Assembly (NCBI GenBank): GCA_947074265.1
Contig: CAMTPD010000019.1
Coordinates: forward strand, 1-10,843
Source of the DNA: an uncultured Porphyromonadaceae bacterium
GTDB taxonomy: Bacteria > Bacteroidota > Bacteroidia > Bacteroidales > CAMTPD01
Direction of reading: 5' to 3'
DNA length: 10,843 nucleotides
Below the pieces are notes generated by a model. The model ran no database searches. It saw nothing but the letters and a program-made list of their open reading frames with translations, and had not been told where the DNA came from. This document shows, one piece after another, positions 1 through 7,296 of the stretch (the first letter of the stretch is position 1; every line of letters starts with the position of its first letter). Both the position numbers and the translations under genes were made by a program.

Positions 1-1222
1 CTTCGATAAACTCAAGAAGAGCACCACCACCTGTAGATACGTAGCTAACTTTGTCAGCAAAACCGAATTTGTTGATACAAGCAACAGAGTCACCACCTCC
101 GATAAGTGAGAATGCGCCGTTTGCAGTTGCAGCAACGATAGATTCTGCGATCATTTTAGAACCAGCTTCGAATGCAGGGAATTCAAAAACACCAGCAGGA
201 CCATTCCAAAGAATAGTTTTTGAGTTTTTGATTACTTCGCTCATTGCTGCACAAGACTCAGGACCTAGGTCAAGACCTAACCAACCTTCTGGTACGTTTT
301 TGTCTGAACAGATTTGAGTGTTTGCATCAGCAGCAAATTTGTCTGCAGCTACACAGTCAGTAGGCAATACTAGGTTTACACCAAGTTCTTTAGCTTTAGC
401 CATTACTGATTTAGCAACGTCAAGCATTTCATCTTCGCAAAGTGAGTTACCAATGTGACCACCCATTGCTTTAGAGAATGTAAATGCCATACCACCTACG
501 ATCAAGATGTTGTCTACTTTGCTAAGTAGGTTCTCGATGATAGTGATTTTAGAAGAAACTTTAGAACCACCAATGATAGCAGTTACTGGTTTTTCTGAAG
601 TTTTGATTACTTTTTCTACAGCATCAATTTCTTTAGCTAGTAGGTAACCAAACATTTTGTGATCTGCATCGAAATAAGCAGCGATAAGAGCTGTAGAAGC
701 GTGAGCACGGTGAGCTGTACCGAATGCATCGTTTACATAAACATCAGCATATGAAGCAAGACGTTTTGTAAATTCTTTTTGGCTTTCTTTTACAGCTTTC
801 TTAGCTTCTTTCTTTTCTTCTTCTGTTGCATCTTCTGCCAAACCACGAGGTTTGCCATCTTCTTCAGCATAGAAACGAAGATTTTCTAGTAAAAGAACTT
901 CTCCTGGTTGAAGAGCAGCAGCCTTAACAGCAGCTTCTTCGCCAATACAGTCATTTGCAAACTGAACATCTACACCAAGAAGTTCTGACAAATGATTAAG
1001 AATATGTTTTAGAGAGAACTTTTCATTTACACCTTTTGGACGACCAAGGTGAGAACCGATAATTACGCTACCACCATCAGCAATAATTTTCTTAAGTGTA
1101 GGAAGCGCTGCACGCATACGAGTGTCGTCAGTGATCTCAAATTTGTCATTAAGAGGTACATTAAAGTCAACTCTTACAAATGCCTTTTTACCGGCAAAAT
1201 TGAAACTGTCAATTGTTTGCAT
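1..1222 (-). CDS. pgk: Phosphoglycerate kinase (3' end cut by window edge)
   Basis: This gene encodes cytosolic phosphoglycerate kinase, which transfers phosphate from 1,3-bisphosphoglycerate to ADP in glycolysis. Reading the minus strand from the ATG at 1222 gives 407 uninterrupted residues; full-length family members run to about 400-420, so only a short C-terminal piece is missing. Diagnostic motifs are visible in order: RVDFNVPL (residues 17-24), [11 protein letters not shown] (32-42), SHLGRPKG (57-64), [13 protein letters not shown] (164-176), GGSKVSSKI (218-226), the hinge/nucleotide motif [13 protein letters not shown] (339-351) and GGGDSV (375-380). A highly charged Lys/Glu-rich insertion lies at about 121-153; I believe this is usual for Bacteroides-type PGKs. 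The start is fixed by the N-terminal [19 protein letters not shown], which aligns with the normal PGK start. It lies 77 nt downstream of the tRNA-editing gene on the same strand but has its own -7 box. Identification is secure. Confidence 0.97.
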   Translation of the reverse strand, partial: MQTIDSFNFAGKKAFVRVDFNVPLNDKFEITDDTRMRAALPTLKKIIADGGSVIIGSHLGRPKGVNEKFSLKHILNHLSELLGVDVQFANDCIGEEAAVKAAALQPGEVLLLENLRFYAEEDGKPRGLAEDATEEEKKEAKKAVKESQKEFTKRLASYADVYVNDAFGTAHRAHASTALIAAYFDADHKMFGYLLAKEIDAVEKVIKTSEKPVTAIIGGSKVSSKITIIENLLSKVDNILIVGGMAFTFSKAMGGHIGNSLCEDEMLDVAKSVMAKAKELGVNLVLPTDCVAADKFAADANTQICSDKNVPEGWLGLDLGPESCAAMSEVIKNSKTILWNGPAGVFEFPAFEAGSKMIAESIVAATANGAFSLIGGGDSVACINKFGFADKVSYVSTGGGALLEFIE

Positions 1223-1265
1223 AACTATTTGTTTTTAATAAAACGTTAATCGTCTTAACCGGGTG

Positions 1266-1273
1266 CAAATATA
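1266..1273 (-). promoter_or_regulatory. Bacteroides -7 box ahead of pgk
   Basis: The minus strand reads TATATTTG, an exact match to the Bacteroides sigma-ABfr -7 consensus TAnnTTTG, followed by CAC. It lies 43 nt upstream of the pgk ATG, giving an expected leader of roughly 35 nt. No clear TTTG -33 element is seen at 19-21 nt upstream, which is common for such promoters. It suggests pgk is transcribed separately from the upstream editing gene. Confidence 0.6.
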
Positions 1274-1299
1274 TAAAATTATTTGAGTAAATGAAGTTT

Positions 1300-1758
1300 T
1301 TAAGACTCCAACTTGAAGCGTAAACGCAATCTTCCTTCACTAAAATCCCAGTTTAGAATCTTGAAAGTTCCGATTTCGGAAGTGTTGCTTACATGTGCAC
1401 CGATACAGGCACAAGCATCATAGTCACCAACACGAACTATGCGTAATGTTTCAGTTGCATCTTCAGGGAGTTTGCTTAAATCTACAATGGATGCAGCATC
1501 TTTTTTAAGTACAAGTTCGTCTGTAATAGCCAGGTTTTGCTTAATAATTGCATTAACTTGATTCTCCACCTCTTGCATTTGCTCTGTAGTAGGAGTATCT
1601 TCTAAAAAGTAATCACACTTTGATTTTTTCCTTTCAATATGTGCATTGTGAGAACGTTTGCAGCCAAACATGCGGATCATGGTTTGATTCAATATATGTT
1701 CGGCAGTGTGCATAGGCTCAAAATAGTCTTTCTTTGGCTGATTTGTTTGTTGTGTCAT
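1300..1758 (-). CDS. AlaX/ThrRS-N2-type tRNA-editing protein
   Basis: This 152-aa protein resembles the free-standing editing domains (AlaX family, Pfam tRNA_SAD) that hydrolyse mischarged aminoacyl-tRNA in the cytosol. Two halves of the zinc site are visible: HTAEH (H17 and H21, HxxxH) and CACIGAH (C118 and H122, CxxxH), followed by the conserved GTFKI (130-134) and a C-terminal GRLRLRFKL strand. There is an extra cysteine at C116 and another Cys/His cluster, GCKRSHNAH, at 32-40. The length fits short AlaX (AlaX-S) proteins, with no synthetase catalytic domain attached. The family acts mainly on Ser- or Gly-tRNA(Ala), but the ThrRS N2 editing domain shares the fold, so the tRNA and amino acid cleared here are not determined. 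The ATG at 1758 is supported by a -7 box 30 nt upstream. It is followed on the same strand by pgk after 77 nt. Confidence 0.85.
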   Translation of the reverse strand: MTQQTNQPKKDYFEPMHTAEHILNQTMIRMFGCKRSHNAHIERKKSKCDYFLEDTPTTEQMQEVENQVNAIIKQNLAITDELVLKKDAASIVDLSKLPEDATETLRIVRVGDYDACACIGAHVSNTSEIGTFKILNWDFSEGRLRLRFKLES

Positions 1759-1787
1759 ATCAAGATATTGTACTTTTTGATTTTGTG

Positions 1788-1795
1788 CAAAGATA
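1788..1795 (-). promoter_or_regulatory. Bacteroides -7 box ahead of the tRNA-editing gene
   Basis: The minus strand reads TATCTTTG, an exact TAnnTTTG match, again followed by CAC as in the pgk box. It lies 29 nt upstream of the ATG at 1758, so the leader would be about 20-25 nt. A TTTC lies 12 nt upstream, which is too close to be a standard -33 element. Divergent from the susC-like gene. Confidence 0.6.
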
Positions 1796-2007
1796 GAATG
1801 ATTCTTAGAAAGCGATATCCTTGATACAGACCTTTTATCATGTAATTATTTATTTACAGCTGCTTAATCATAAATTGCTTAACGATGTTTGGATAAATAT
1901 CAGATATTGAGTGAAAATATTTATTTAATACATTTAGTTAATTTTATTCATTTAAAATTGTTGGCTTTTATTTATTGTTCTGATTACTAATCTCATTGTT
2001 AAATGAG

Positions 2008-2097
2008 TTATTTGTAAAGACTATGAATTACTAGTAATCTGTTTTAATAACAAATAAAATAAAAATAATGAAACAGTTTGTTTATTTAAAGACTATG
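2008..2097 (+). repeat. Direct repeat pair (AAAGACTATG), possible regulator site
   Basis: TTATTTGTAAAGACTATG at 2008-2025 recurs as TTATTTAAAGACTATG at 2082-2097: the 10-bp core is identical and the preceding TTATTT is shared, with a 2-nt indel between. Core starts are 72 bp apart, close to seven helical turns. The second copy ends 145 nt before the susC-like ATG. Direct repeats upstream of PUL operons can be binding sites for hybrid two-component or other activators, but in DNA this A/T-rich the match is only suggestive. Confidence 0.35.
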
Positions 2098-2193
2098 TGT
2101 ATAATTGCTGTTATTAATCAATAATCAAATGTATATAAGACCATTTATAGTGAAAAAACTTAAGAATCTATACGCTTTACTATTTATGATTAA

Positions 2194-2201
2194 TTATTTT
2201 G
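2194..2201 (+). promoter_or_regulatory. Weak candidate -7 box for the PUL operon
   Basis: TTATTTTG differs from TAnnTTTG at one position and would give a leader of about 35 nt before the ATG at 2243. No TTTG -33 element lies at the expected 19-21 nt upstream. Activator-dependent PUL promoters may lack a good -33, so this is a best guess rather than an identified promoter. Confidence 0.2.
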
Positions 2202-2242
2202 ATTGATGAAAAACACATTTTATTAACTAATAAATCGTTTAC

Positions 2243-5200
2243 ATGAAAAACTTTTTTCATTCGGGGAAGCTATTACTATTAACACTTCCTTTAGGCATGA
2301 TGCCCGATGCCTTATCTGCCACGAATTATCCGAGCGTAAACACAAGTTACGTTGTACAACAAACCCTTAAAGTTAGTGGAATTGTGACTGATGCAGATGG
2401 AGAGCCTCTTACAGGTGCTACTATTCGCATAGAAGGAACTACGACAGGAGCAATGTCGGGCATTGATGGAGAATATACATTGAATGCGAAAGAGGGTGAT
2501 ATGATTGTGGTGTCATATATTGGATATAAGACAGTAAAAGTTAAAGTAGGAAATACTTCTGTTTTAAACTTTACACTTCAACCCGATGTAGTTACAACAG
2601 AAGAAGTAGTCGTTATTGGTTATGGTTCACAAAAGAAAGTTAATCTTACCGGAGCAGTAGCTTCAATCAATACGGATGAAATCAAGAGTAGACCGCAAAC
2701 GAATGTGGTATCCGCACTTCAAGGATTAGTACCAGGTGTAACAATTATCAACCGTCCGGGATCATCTCCTTCTGTGAATTTTCGCGGTAGAGGAAATCTC
2801 GGAACTTCAGAACCATTGTATGTTGTAGATGGAGTAATCGTTGATGCCGGATTCTTTTCAAGTATAGATCCGAATGTAATTGAAAATATATCTTTCCTTA
2901 AAGATGCTGCCTCGTCGTCTATTTATGGTTCGCGTGCTGCATACGGTGTTGTCCTTGTTACTACCAAAAATGGTTCGAAAGGAACAACCCAAGTTACATA
3001 TAACGGTATGGTAGGTGCAAAGAAATTTACCTACACACCGGAATACGTAAACTCTTGGGAATATGCAGAACTCTTTAATGGAGCAATGTATAATACAACA
3101 CCAGGCAAAGGTAAATTCCAGAAATATACGCAAGACCAAATAAACTTATTCAGAGATGGATCGCAACCAGATCTTTACCCAAATACAGACTGGATTGATC
3201 TTATCTATGACAAATATGCCGTAACAACACAGCACTCATTGAATCTTACCGGCGGAACAGATAAATTAAGTTTCTTCTCAGGCTTCGGTATTGTATACGA
3301 TGATAACAATCTGCCTGGCCGTGACAATACACGTTATAATATGAATATTAACGTGAAGTCTGAAATGAATAAATGGTTAACCTTCCGTACAGGGATGAAA
3401 TTCATTTATAGCAAATACAACGTAGACGGCGGATCTCCTTCAACAGACAATATGATGATTGTGCCAAGCACATTTGTTGCGCAACATTCTAATGGACAAT
3501 GGGGATCGGTAGAATCGGGTCAGGCAGCTAGTAATACGTTTGTAAATAACAATCCGTTGCGAGCTTTGAGTAATAGAGACTGGCGTAGAGATAAGAGTAC
3601 GAAAGGAATCTATGAAGCAGCTCTTGATATTACACCAATCGAACGCTTGATTATTACAGCACAAGGAGCATATAGCAACAACGATTTCAAAAACAAGAAC
3701 TTTGTAGGAACGAGAGATGACGTACCTAGTTTCTTGGCAGAAGGAACAATAATGCCAAACTCTGGTAACACTCAAAACTATATGTATATGAACTGGGGAG
3801 AAACATCTCAAGAAGCATATACAGCAACAGCCCGTTATAATTTCGATAAAGGTGTTCACTCTTTTGCAGCAATGGCGGGTACATCATACGAAATCTTTAA
3901 GTCTCAGAAGTTAAATGCACAACGAGATGGTTTCCCCACAGATGGAATGACAGATATGTCAGGTGGAGCTTCTTCAGGTCCAAGCTATAAAAACAGTTCA
4001 GAGTCATTCGAATACAAGATGATGTCTTATTTTGCTCGAGTAAACTACAGCATCAAAGATCGTTATCTTCTTGAAGCCAACATGCGTGCCGATGGTTCTT
4101 CTCGTTTCCACAAAGACAATCGTTGGGGGTATTTCCCATCATTCTCGGGAGGATGGAGAATCAGTGAAGAAAGTTTCGTTGAAAATTGCAGAGACTGGAT
4201 GAATAACCTGAAATTGAGAGCATCATACGGTAGTCTGGGTAATATCAATAACGTAGGTTATTACGATTACTTCTCAAACTATGGTTCAGTGGGTTATTAT
4301 CCGATGGGAGACTTGATTGGTAATAGTATCACCGAATCAAAACCTGCCAATCCAAACTTGGGATGGGAAAAGGTAACGATGACCAACTTTGGTGTAGACT
4401 TCGACTTTTTCAATAATAAACTGAGCGGTACAGTCGAATACTATATTAAGAACACCAATGATATCTTGCTGGCTTATCCGGTTCCTACCGAAACAGGTAT
4501 AGCAAAGGATCCATCGCAAAACTTAGGTCGTGTGAGAAACAACGGTTTGGAAATCACATTAAACCATCGTAACAACATTGGCGACTTTACTTACTCGGTA
4601 GGAGGTAACCTTACATGGAATAAGAATAAAATTACGAAACTAGCCAGTGGAGACATTATTCAAAATGTATCAGGACATGGAGTTGGTAAGTTTATCCTTC
4701 GTGAAGGCGAAGCCATTGGTTCTTTCTACGGATTCAAAACCGATGGACTTTATACTCAAGAACAAATCGATAATGGTGAATATTATAAATACGGAACAGT
4801 CATTCCAAATGCCGGAGATATAAAGTTTGTACCTAATCGTGATATCAAATATGGTGAAGCTATAACGAATGATGATCGTGTAATACTAGGACAAGATGTT
4901 CCGAAGTTTACCTACGGACTAAACTTCAACGTTGGTTATAAGAACTTCGAACTTACAATGAACGGACAAGGTGTTACAGGTACAAAAGTTTCATTCGAGG
5001 TGTATCAAATGCACCCGTTCTTCCATGGTCAAGACAATCCGCGTAAGTTTCATATGAATCGCTGGACCGAGGAGAATCCAAATGCGAATGCTATTTATCC
5101 GAGAATATATATGGCAAGCGATCCTCATACCGCATATAATAGAACATTCAGTGATTATCATTTATTCAATGCTGATTATTTCCGTATCAAAAATCTTACG

Positions 5201-5395
5201 TTAGCGTACCTAGTGCCAAATGCGGTAACAAAAAGTATAGGTTTGTCTAACTTAAGAGTTTATGTAACAGGAGAAAATCTATTTACAATCAGAGCAGACA
5301 AAAAGATTAAAGATTTTGATCCAGAAACAGCAGGCGGGGTAATCTCGGCTTACGGAACAAAAACATTTGCTTTTGGTGTGAATGTTTCATTCTAA
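2243..5395 (+). CDS. SusC/RagA-like TonB-dependent outer-membrane transporter
   Basis: This 1050-aa protein is a SusC-type TonB-dependent receptor that imports glycan fragments across the outer membrane together with its SusD partner. A signal peptide covers about residues 1-26, with probable cleavage after ALSA. A carboxypeptidase-D-regulatory-like domain follows (about 43-113, starting LKVSGIVTDADGEPLTGATI). The TonB-box region is EEVVVIGYGSQKK (120-132), and the plug domain (about 133-245) carries the family signature LKDAASSSIYGSRAAYGVVL (219-238). The rest is a 22-strand-type beta-barrel, with TGENLF near the end and a terminal Phe (NVSF) as expected for BAM-inserted barrels. Length is typical and the frame is intact. 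An in-frame stop lies close upstream of the ATG. It is the first gene of the PUL, 48 nt from the SusD-like gene. There is no N-terminal extension of the FecA type, so no anti-sigma control is indicated. Substrate unknown. Confidence 0.96.
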   Translation: MKNFFHSGKLLLLTLPLGMMPDALSATNYPSVNTSYVVQQTLKVSGIVTDADGEPLTGATIRIEGTTTGAMSGIDGEYTLNAKEGDMIVVSYIGYKTVKVKVGNTSVLNFTLQPDVVTTEEVVVIGYGSQKKVNLTGAVASINTDEIKSRPQTNVVSALQGLVPGVTIINRPGSSPSVNFRGRGNLGTSEPLYVVDGVIVDAGFFSSIDPNVIENISFLKDAASSSIYGSRAAYGVVLVTTKNGSKGTTQVTYNGMVGAKKFTYTPEYVNSWEYAELFNGAMYNTTPGKGKFQKYTQDQINLFRDGSQPDLYPNTDWIDLIYDKYAVTTQHSLNLTGGTDKLSFFSGFGIVYDDNNLPGRDNTRYNMNINVKSEMNKWLTFRTGMKFIYSKYNVDGGSPSTDNMMIVPSTFVAQHSNGQWGSVESGQAASNTFVNNNPLRALSNRDWRRDKSTKGIYEAALDITPIERLIITAQGAYSNNDFKNKNFVGTRDDVPSFLAEGTIMPNSGNTQNYMYMNWGETSQEAYTATARYNFDKGVHSFAAMAGTSYEIFKSQKLNAQRDGFPTDGMTDMSGGASSGPSYKNSSESFEYKMMSYFARVNYSIKDRYLLEANMRADGSSRFHKDNRWGYFPSFSGGWRISEESFVENCRDWMNNLKLRASYGSLGNINNVGYYDYFSNYGSVGYYPMGDLIGNSITESKPANPNLGWEKVTMTNFGVDFDFFNNKLSGTVEYYIKNTNDILLAYPVPTETGIAKDPSQNLGRVRNNGLEITLNHRNNIGDFTYSVGGNLTWNKNKITKLASGDIIQNVSGHGVGKFILREGEAIGSFYGFKTDGLYTQEQIDNGEYYKYGTVIPNAGDIKFVPNRDIKYGEAITNDDRVILGQDVPKFTYGLNFNVGYKNFELTMNGQGVTGTKVSFEVYQMHPFFHGQDNPRKFHMNRWTEENPNANAIYPRIYMASDPHTAYNRTFSDYHLFNADYFRIKNLTLAYLVPNAVTKSIGLSNLRVYVTGENLFTIRADKKIKDFDPETAGGVISAYGTKTFAFGVNVSF

Positions 5396-5443
5396 TCAAT
5401 AAAGCAAAGTCATTGAACAAATACGTATAAAAACAAAGAAGTC

Positions 5444-7210
5444 ATGAGAAAATTATATACTTATTCATTCGTTTTAGCTTCACTCATATGTGCAAGCTCT
5501 TGTAATCTCGACGTAGAACCACCAACAAGTATCTCTGCCGAAACGTTTTGGAAAACAGACAAAGATGCATGGTATGCACTCAATGCATGTTATCGTAGCA
5601 TGCCCGCTGTTGATATTTCAGATGAAATGACAACAGACAATGCTCACTCGCACAAACCATGGGAAGGAAACTTCGAACTGGTGCAAAATGGAGGTATAAG
5701 TACAGCAGCTACCTACGGAAGCTACAGCTTCGGACAAGTGCGTAATACCAATATCTTCCTCAAAAACGTGGAAGGATGCACAATAGACAATCAAATAAAA
5801 GAACGCATGAAGGCCGAAGCTCGTTTCTTAAGAGCGTTGTCATACATGCGTCTTACATCTTATTACGGAAAAGTGGCAATCATAGAAGAACCACTTAGTT
5901 ATACCGATCCTACTGTGCCACGCAATAGCGTTGAAGAAGTACAAGCGTATATCTTAAAAGAGCTAGCCGAAGTTGCACAAATCTTGCCGGAGCAATACAC
6001 CGGAGGTTATTTGCAAGAAACAAGTCGCGTCACACGTGGAGCCGCCTATGCGTTAAGAGCTCGTGCCGCACTTTACTTTGGCAATTATGCAGAGGCAGAA
6101 AGCTCTGCTCGCAAAGTAATGGAGATGGGTAAATATGGTTTGTTCCGTATTTCATCATTGAATGCAAAGCAACAAAAGGAGGCCGACGAAATGGCATTAT
6201 ACATTGACTTCGAGGCAAAGGGTATAGATAAAGACGCATTTACAAAAGGAATGTTTAGCTACGAAGGACTTTGGCACCGTGGCAATGCTAACGCATCGAA
6301 TCCGGAATTTGTATTGTTTAGAGAATACAGTACCGATGTTTCCTCTCTCGACGTTTCTCGTTATACGTATATGATCCCGCTACAAATGTCGCTTGACTAT
6401 GGTTTTTCTTCGTACGAGCCAATGCAAGACCTAATCGATGCTTACTGGGATATTGATGGTAAAACACTACGTACACCAATCAGCGTAGATCAACGCAAGG
6501 CAAACTACGAAGAGATCTGGAAACAAGCCAAAGACATGCGTGATGAAGAGTATAATGAATTTGCCTCGAGCGAGAAGTTGATGGAATATGATTATATGAA
6601 TGAATTCCGTAACCGCGACAGCCGTTTGTATGCATCCATGATGTTCCCATTCAAAGGATGGCATCACTCATCAAAAGGATCGGTGCTATATTACAAATGG
6701 AATCCGGCATGGGTTAATAGCAATGGTAACGAATCGTGGACGGGATATAGCTATCGTAAACTTGTAACAGTAGATCCGTTGATGATGGATAGTTACGGTT
6801 ATTCTACAGAACCTTATCCGGTAATTCGCTATGCAGAGGTATTACTCACATTTGCCGAAGCCAGAACGATGAATACAGGTTACGATGCAGAAGCAAAAGC
6901 AGCATTAAATGATTTGCGCGATCGTTGTGGTATGCCAAAGGTACCTGAAGCACTATCAAAAGATCAAGCAATAGAACTCATTCGCAACGAACGCCGTATC
7001 GAGTTAGCAGCCGAAGGGCATCGTTACAATGATATTCGTCGCTATGGAAAAGACTATGCACGTAAGGTGATGACCGGTGCTTCTACCGCTCCCGATGGTT
7101 CGGTTGTAATTCAAAAAGCATGGGACGATAAATTGATGTTAATGCCTATACCACAATCAGCTATGGATAAGAATCCATTGTTGAAAGACGATCAAAATCC
7201 AGGGTATTAA
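5444..7210 (+). CDS. SusD/RagB-like glycan-binding surface lipoprotein
   Basis: This 588-aa protein is the SusD partner of the upstream transporter, forming the lid over the SusC barrel and binding the glycan outside the cell. A lipoprotein signal ends in ASSC, with the acylated Cys at residue 20, followed by NLDVEPPT, a usual SusD-like start. The N-terminal SusD-like region includes the TFWKTDKDAWYALNACY segment, and the RagB/SusD helices include MKAEARFLRALSYMRL and the TPR-like RGAAYALRARAALYFGNYAEAE. The C-terminal family hallmark LIRNERRIELAAEGHRYND (about 510-530) is intact, running on into IRRYG, and a terminal LKDDQNPGY matches the common SusD ending. A large middle section rich in Trp and Tyr could carry the binding site, but no ligand can be inferred. 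AAAGAAG lies just before the start. The stop is followed within 30 nt by a strong hairpin. Confidence 0.95.
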   Translation: MRKLYTYSFVLASLICASSCNLDVEPPTSISAETFWKTDKDAWYALNACYRSMPAVDISDEMTTDNAHSHKPWEGNFELVQNGGISTAATYGSYSFGQVRNTNIFLKNVEGCTIDNQIKERMKAEARFLRALSYMRLTSYYGKVAIIEEPLSYTDPTVPRNSVEEVQAYILKELAEVAQILPEQYTGGYLQETSRVTRGAAYALRARAALYFGNYAEAESSARKVMEMGKYGLFRISSLNAKQQKEADEMALYIDFEAKGIDKDAFTKGMFSYEGLWHRGNANASNPEFVLFREYSTDVSSLDVSRYTYMIPLQMSLDYGFSSYEPMQDLIDAYWDIDGKTLRTPISVDQRKANYEEIWKQAKDMRDEEYNEFASSEKLMEYDYMNEFRNRDSRLYASMMFPFKGWHHSSKGSVLYYKWNPAWVNSNGNESWTGYSYRKLVTVDPLMMDSYGYSTEPYPVIRYAEVLLTFAEARTMNTGYDAEAKAALNDLRDRCGMPKVPEALSKDQAIELIRNERRIELAAEGHRYNDIRRYGKDYARKVMTGASTAPDGSVVIQKAWDDKLMLMPIPQSAMDKNPLLKDDQNPGY

Positions 7211-7237
7211 TGAGACAGAAATAAAAGAACAACTAGC

Positions 7238-7278
7238 AAAGGGTTGTCTTCTTCGATACCGAAAGAAGACAACCCTTT
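7238..7278 (+). terminator. Strong hairpin between the susD-like and hydrolase genes
   Basis: AAAGGGTTGTCTTCTT pairs perfectly over 16 bp with AAGAAGACAACCCTTT; the stem extends inward as TTCG/CGAA past a single bulged A, closing on an ATAC loop. The 3' arm ends in TTT and is followed by the pyrimidine-rich CTTCT, weaker than a classic U-tract. It starts 27 nt after the susD-like stop and ends 18 nt before the next ATG. It may be a partial terminator or attenuator reducing enzyme expression relative to the SusCD pair, or an mRNA-stabilising 3' end. The A-tract/T-tract symmetry makes the structure look similar on both strands. Confidence 0.75.
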
Positions 7279-7296
7279 CTTCTAACTCTAAATCAA

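Larger units (their letters stand above)
1796..2242. other. Gene-free, A/T-rich divergent intergenic region
   Basis: No credible coding sequence, tRNA or mobile element is visible in this stretch between the editing gene and the susC-like gene. It is strongly A/T-rich and contains short repeats: TGCTTAA twice (1861-1867 and 1876-1882), AAAGACTATG twice (2016-2025 and 2088-2097), a 6-bp inverted repeat CTCATT/AATGAG with a 4-nt loop (1992-2007), and the 12-bp palindrome ATTACTAGTAAT (2027-2038). No exact TAnnTTTG box exists on the plus strand; the nearest candidate to the susC-like start is TTATTTTG (2194-2201, one mismatch). The region must carry the PUL promoter and probably its activator sites, but these are inferred, not recognised. 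Confidence 0.6.

Noticed and set aside
51..317. An 88-codon plus-strand reading frame rich in Pro, Ser and Ala.
   Set aside because: It is the complement of the conserved C-terminal part of pgk; the pgk translation carries the family motifs throughout.
1639..1824. A 61-codon plus-strand reading frame with a hydrophobic stretch that looks like a small membrane protein.
   Set aside because: It is antisense to the 5' part of the tRNA-editing gene, whose zinc motifs are clear, and it has no promoter or start signals of its own.
2027..2038. The perfect 12-bp palindrome ATTACTAGTAAT considered as a separate operator.
   Set aside because: Palindromes of this length made mostly of A and T are easily found by chance in a region this A/T-rich, so it is mentioned only as part of the intergenic description.
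1796..2242. Possible small RNA, tRNA, riboswitch or CRISPR-like repeats in the long intergenic region.
   Set aside because: No cloverleaf, conserved riboswitch core, regularly spaced repeats or hairpin with U-tract was seen; the repeats are only two copies each.
3440..3859. A 139-codon minus-strand frame inside the susC-like gene, Cys- and Ile-rich.
   Set aside because: Antisense shadow of the barrel region; the composition reflects complementing Asn-, Thr- and Tyr-rich codons and no known domain is visible.
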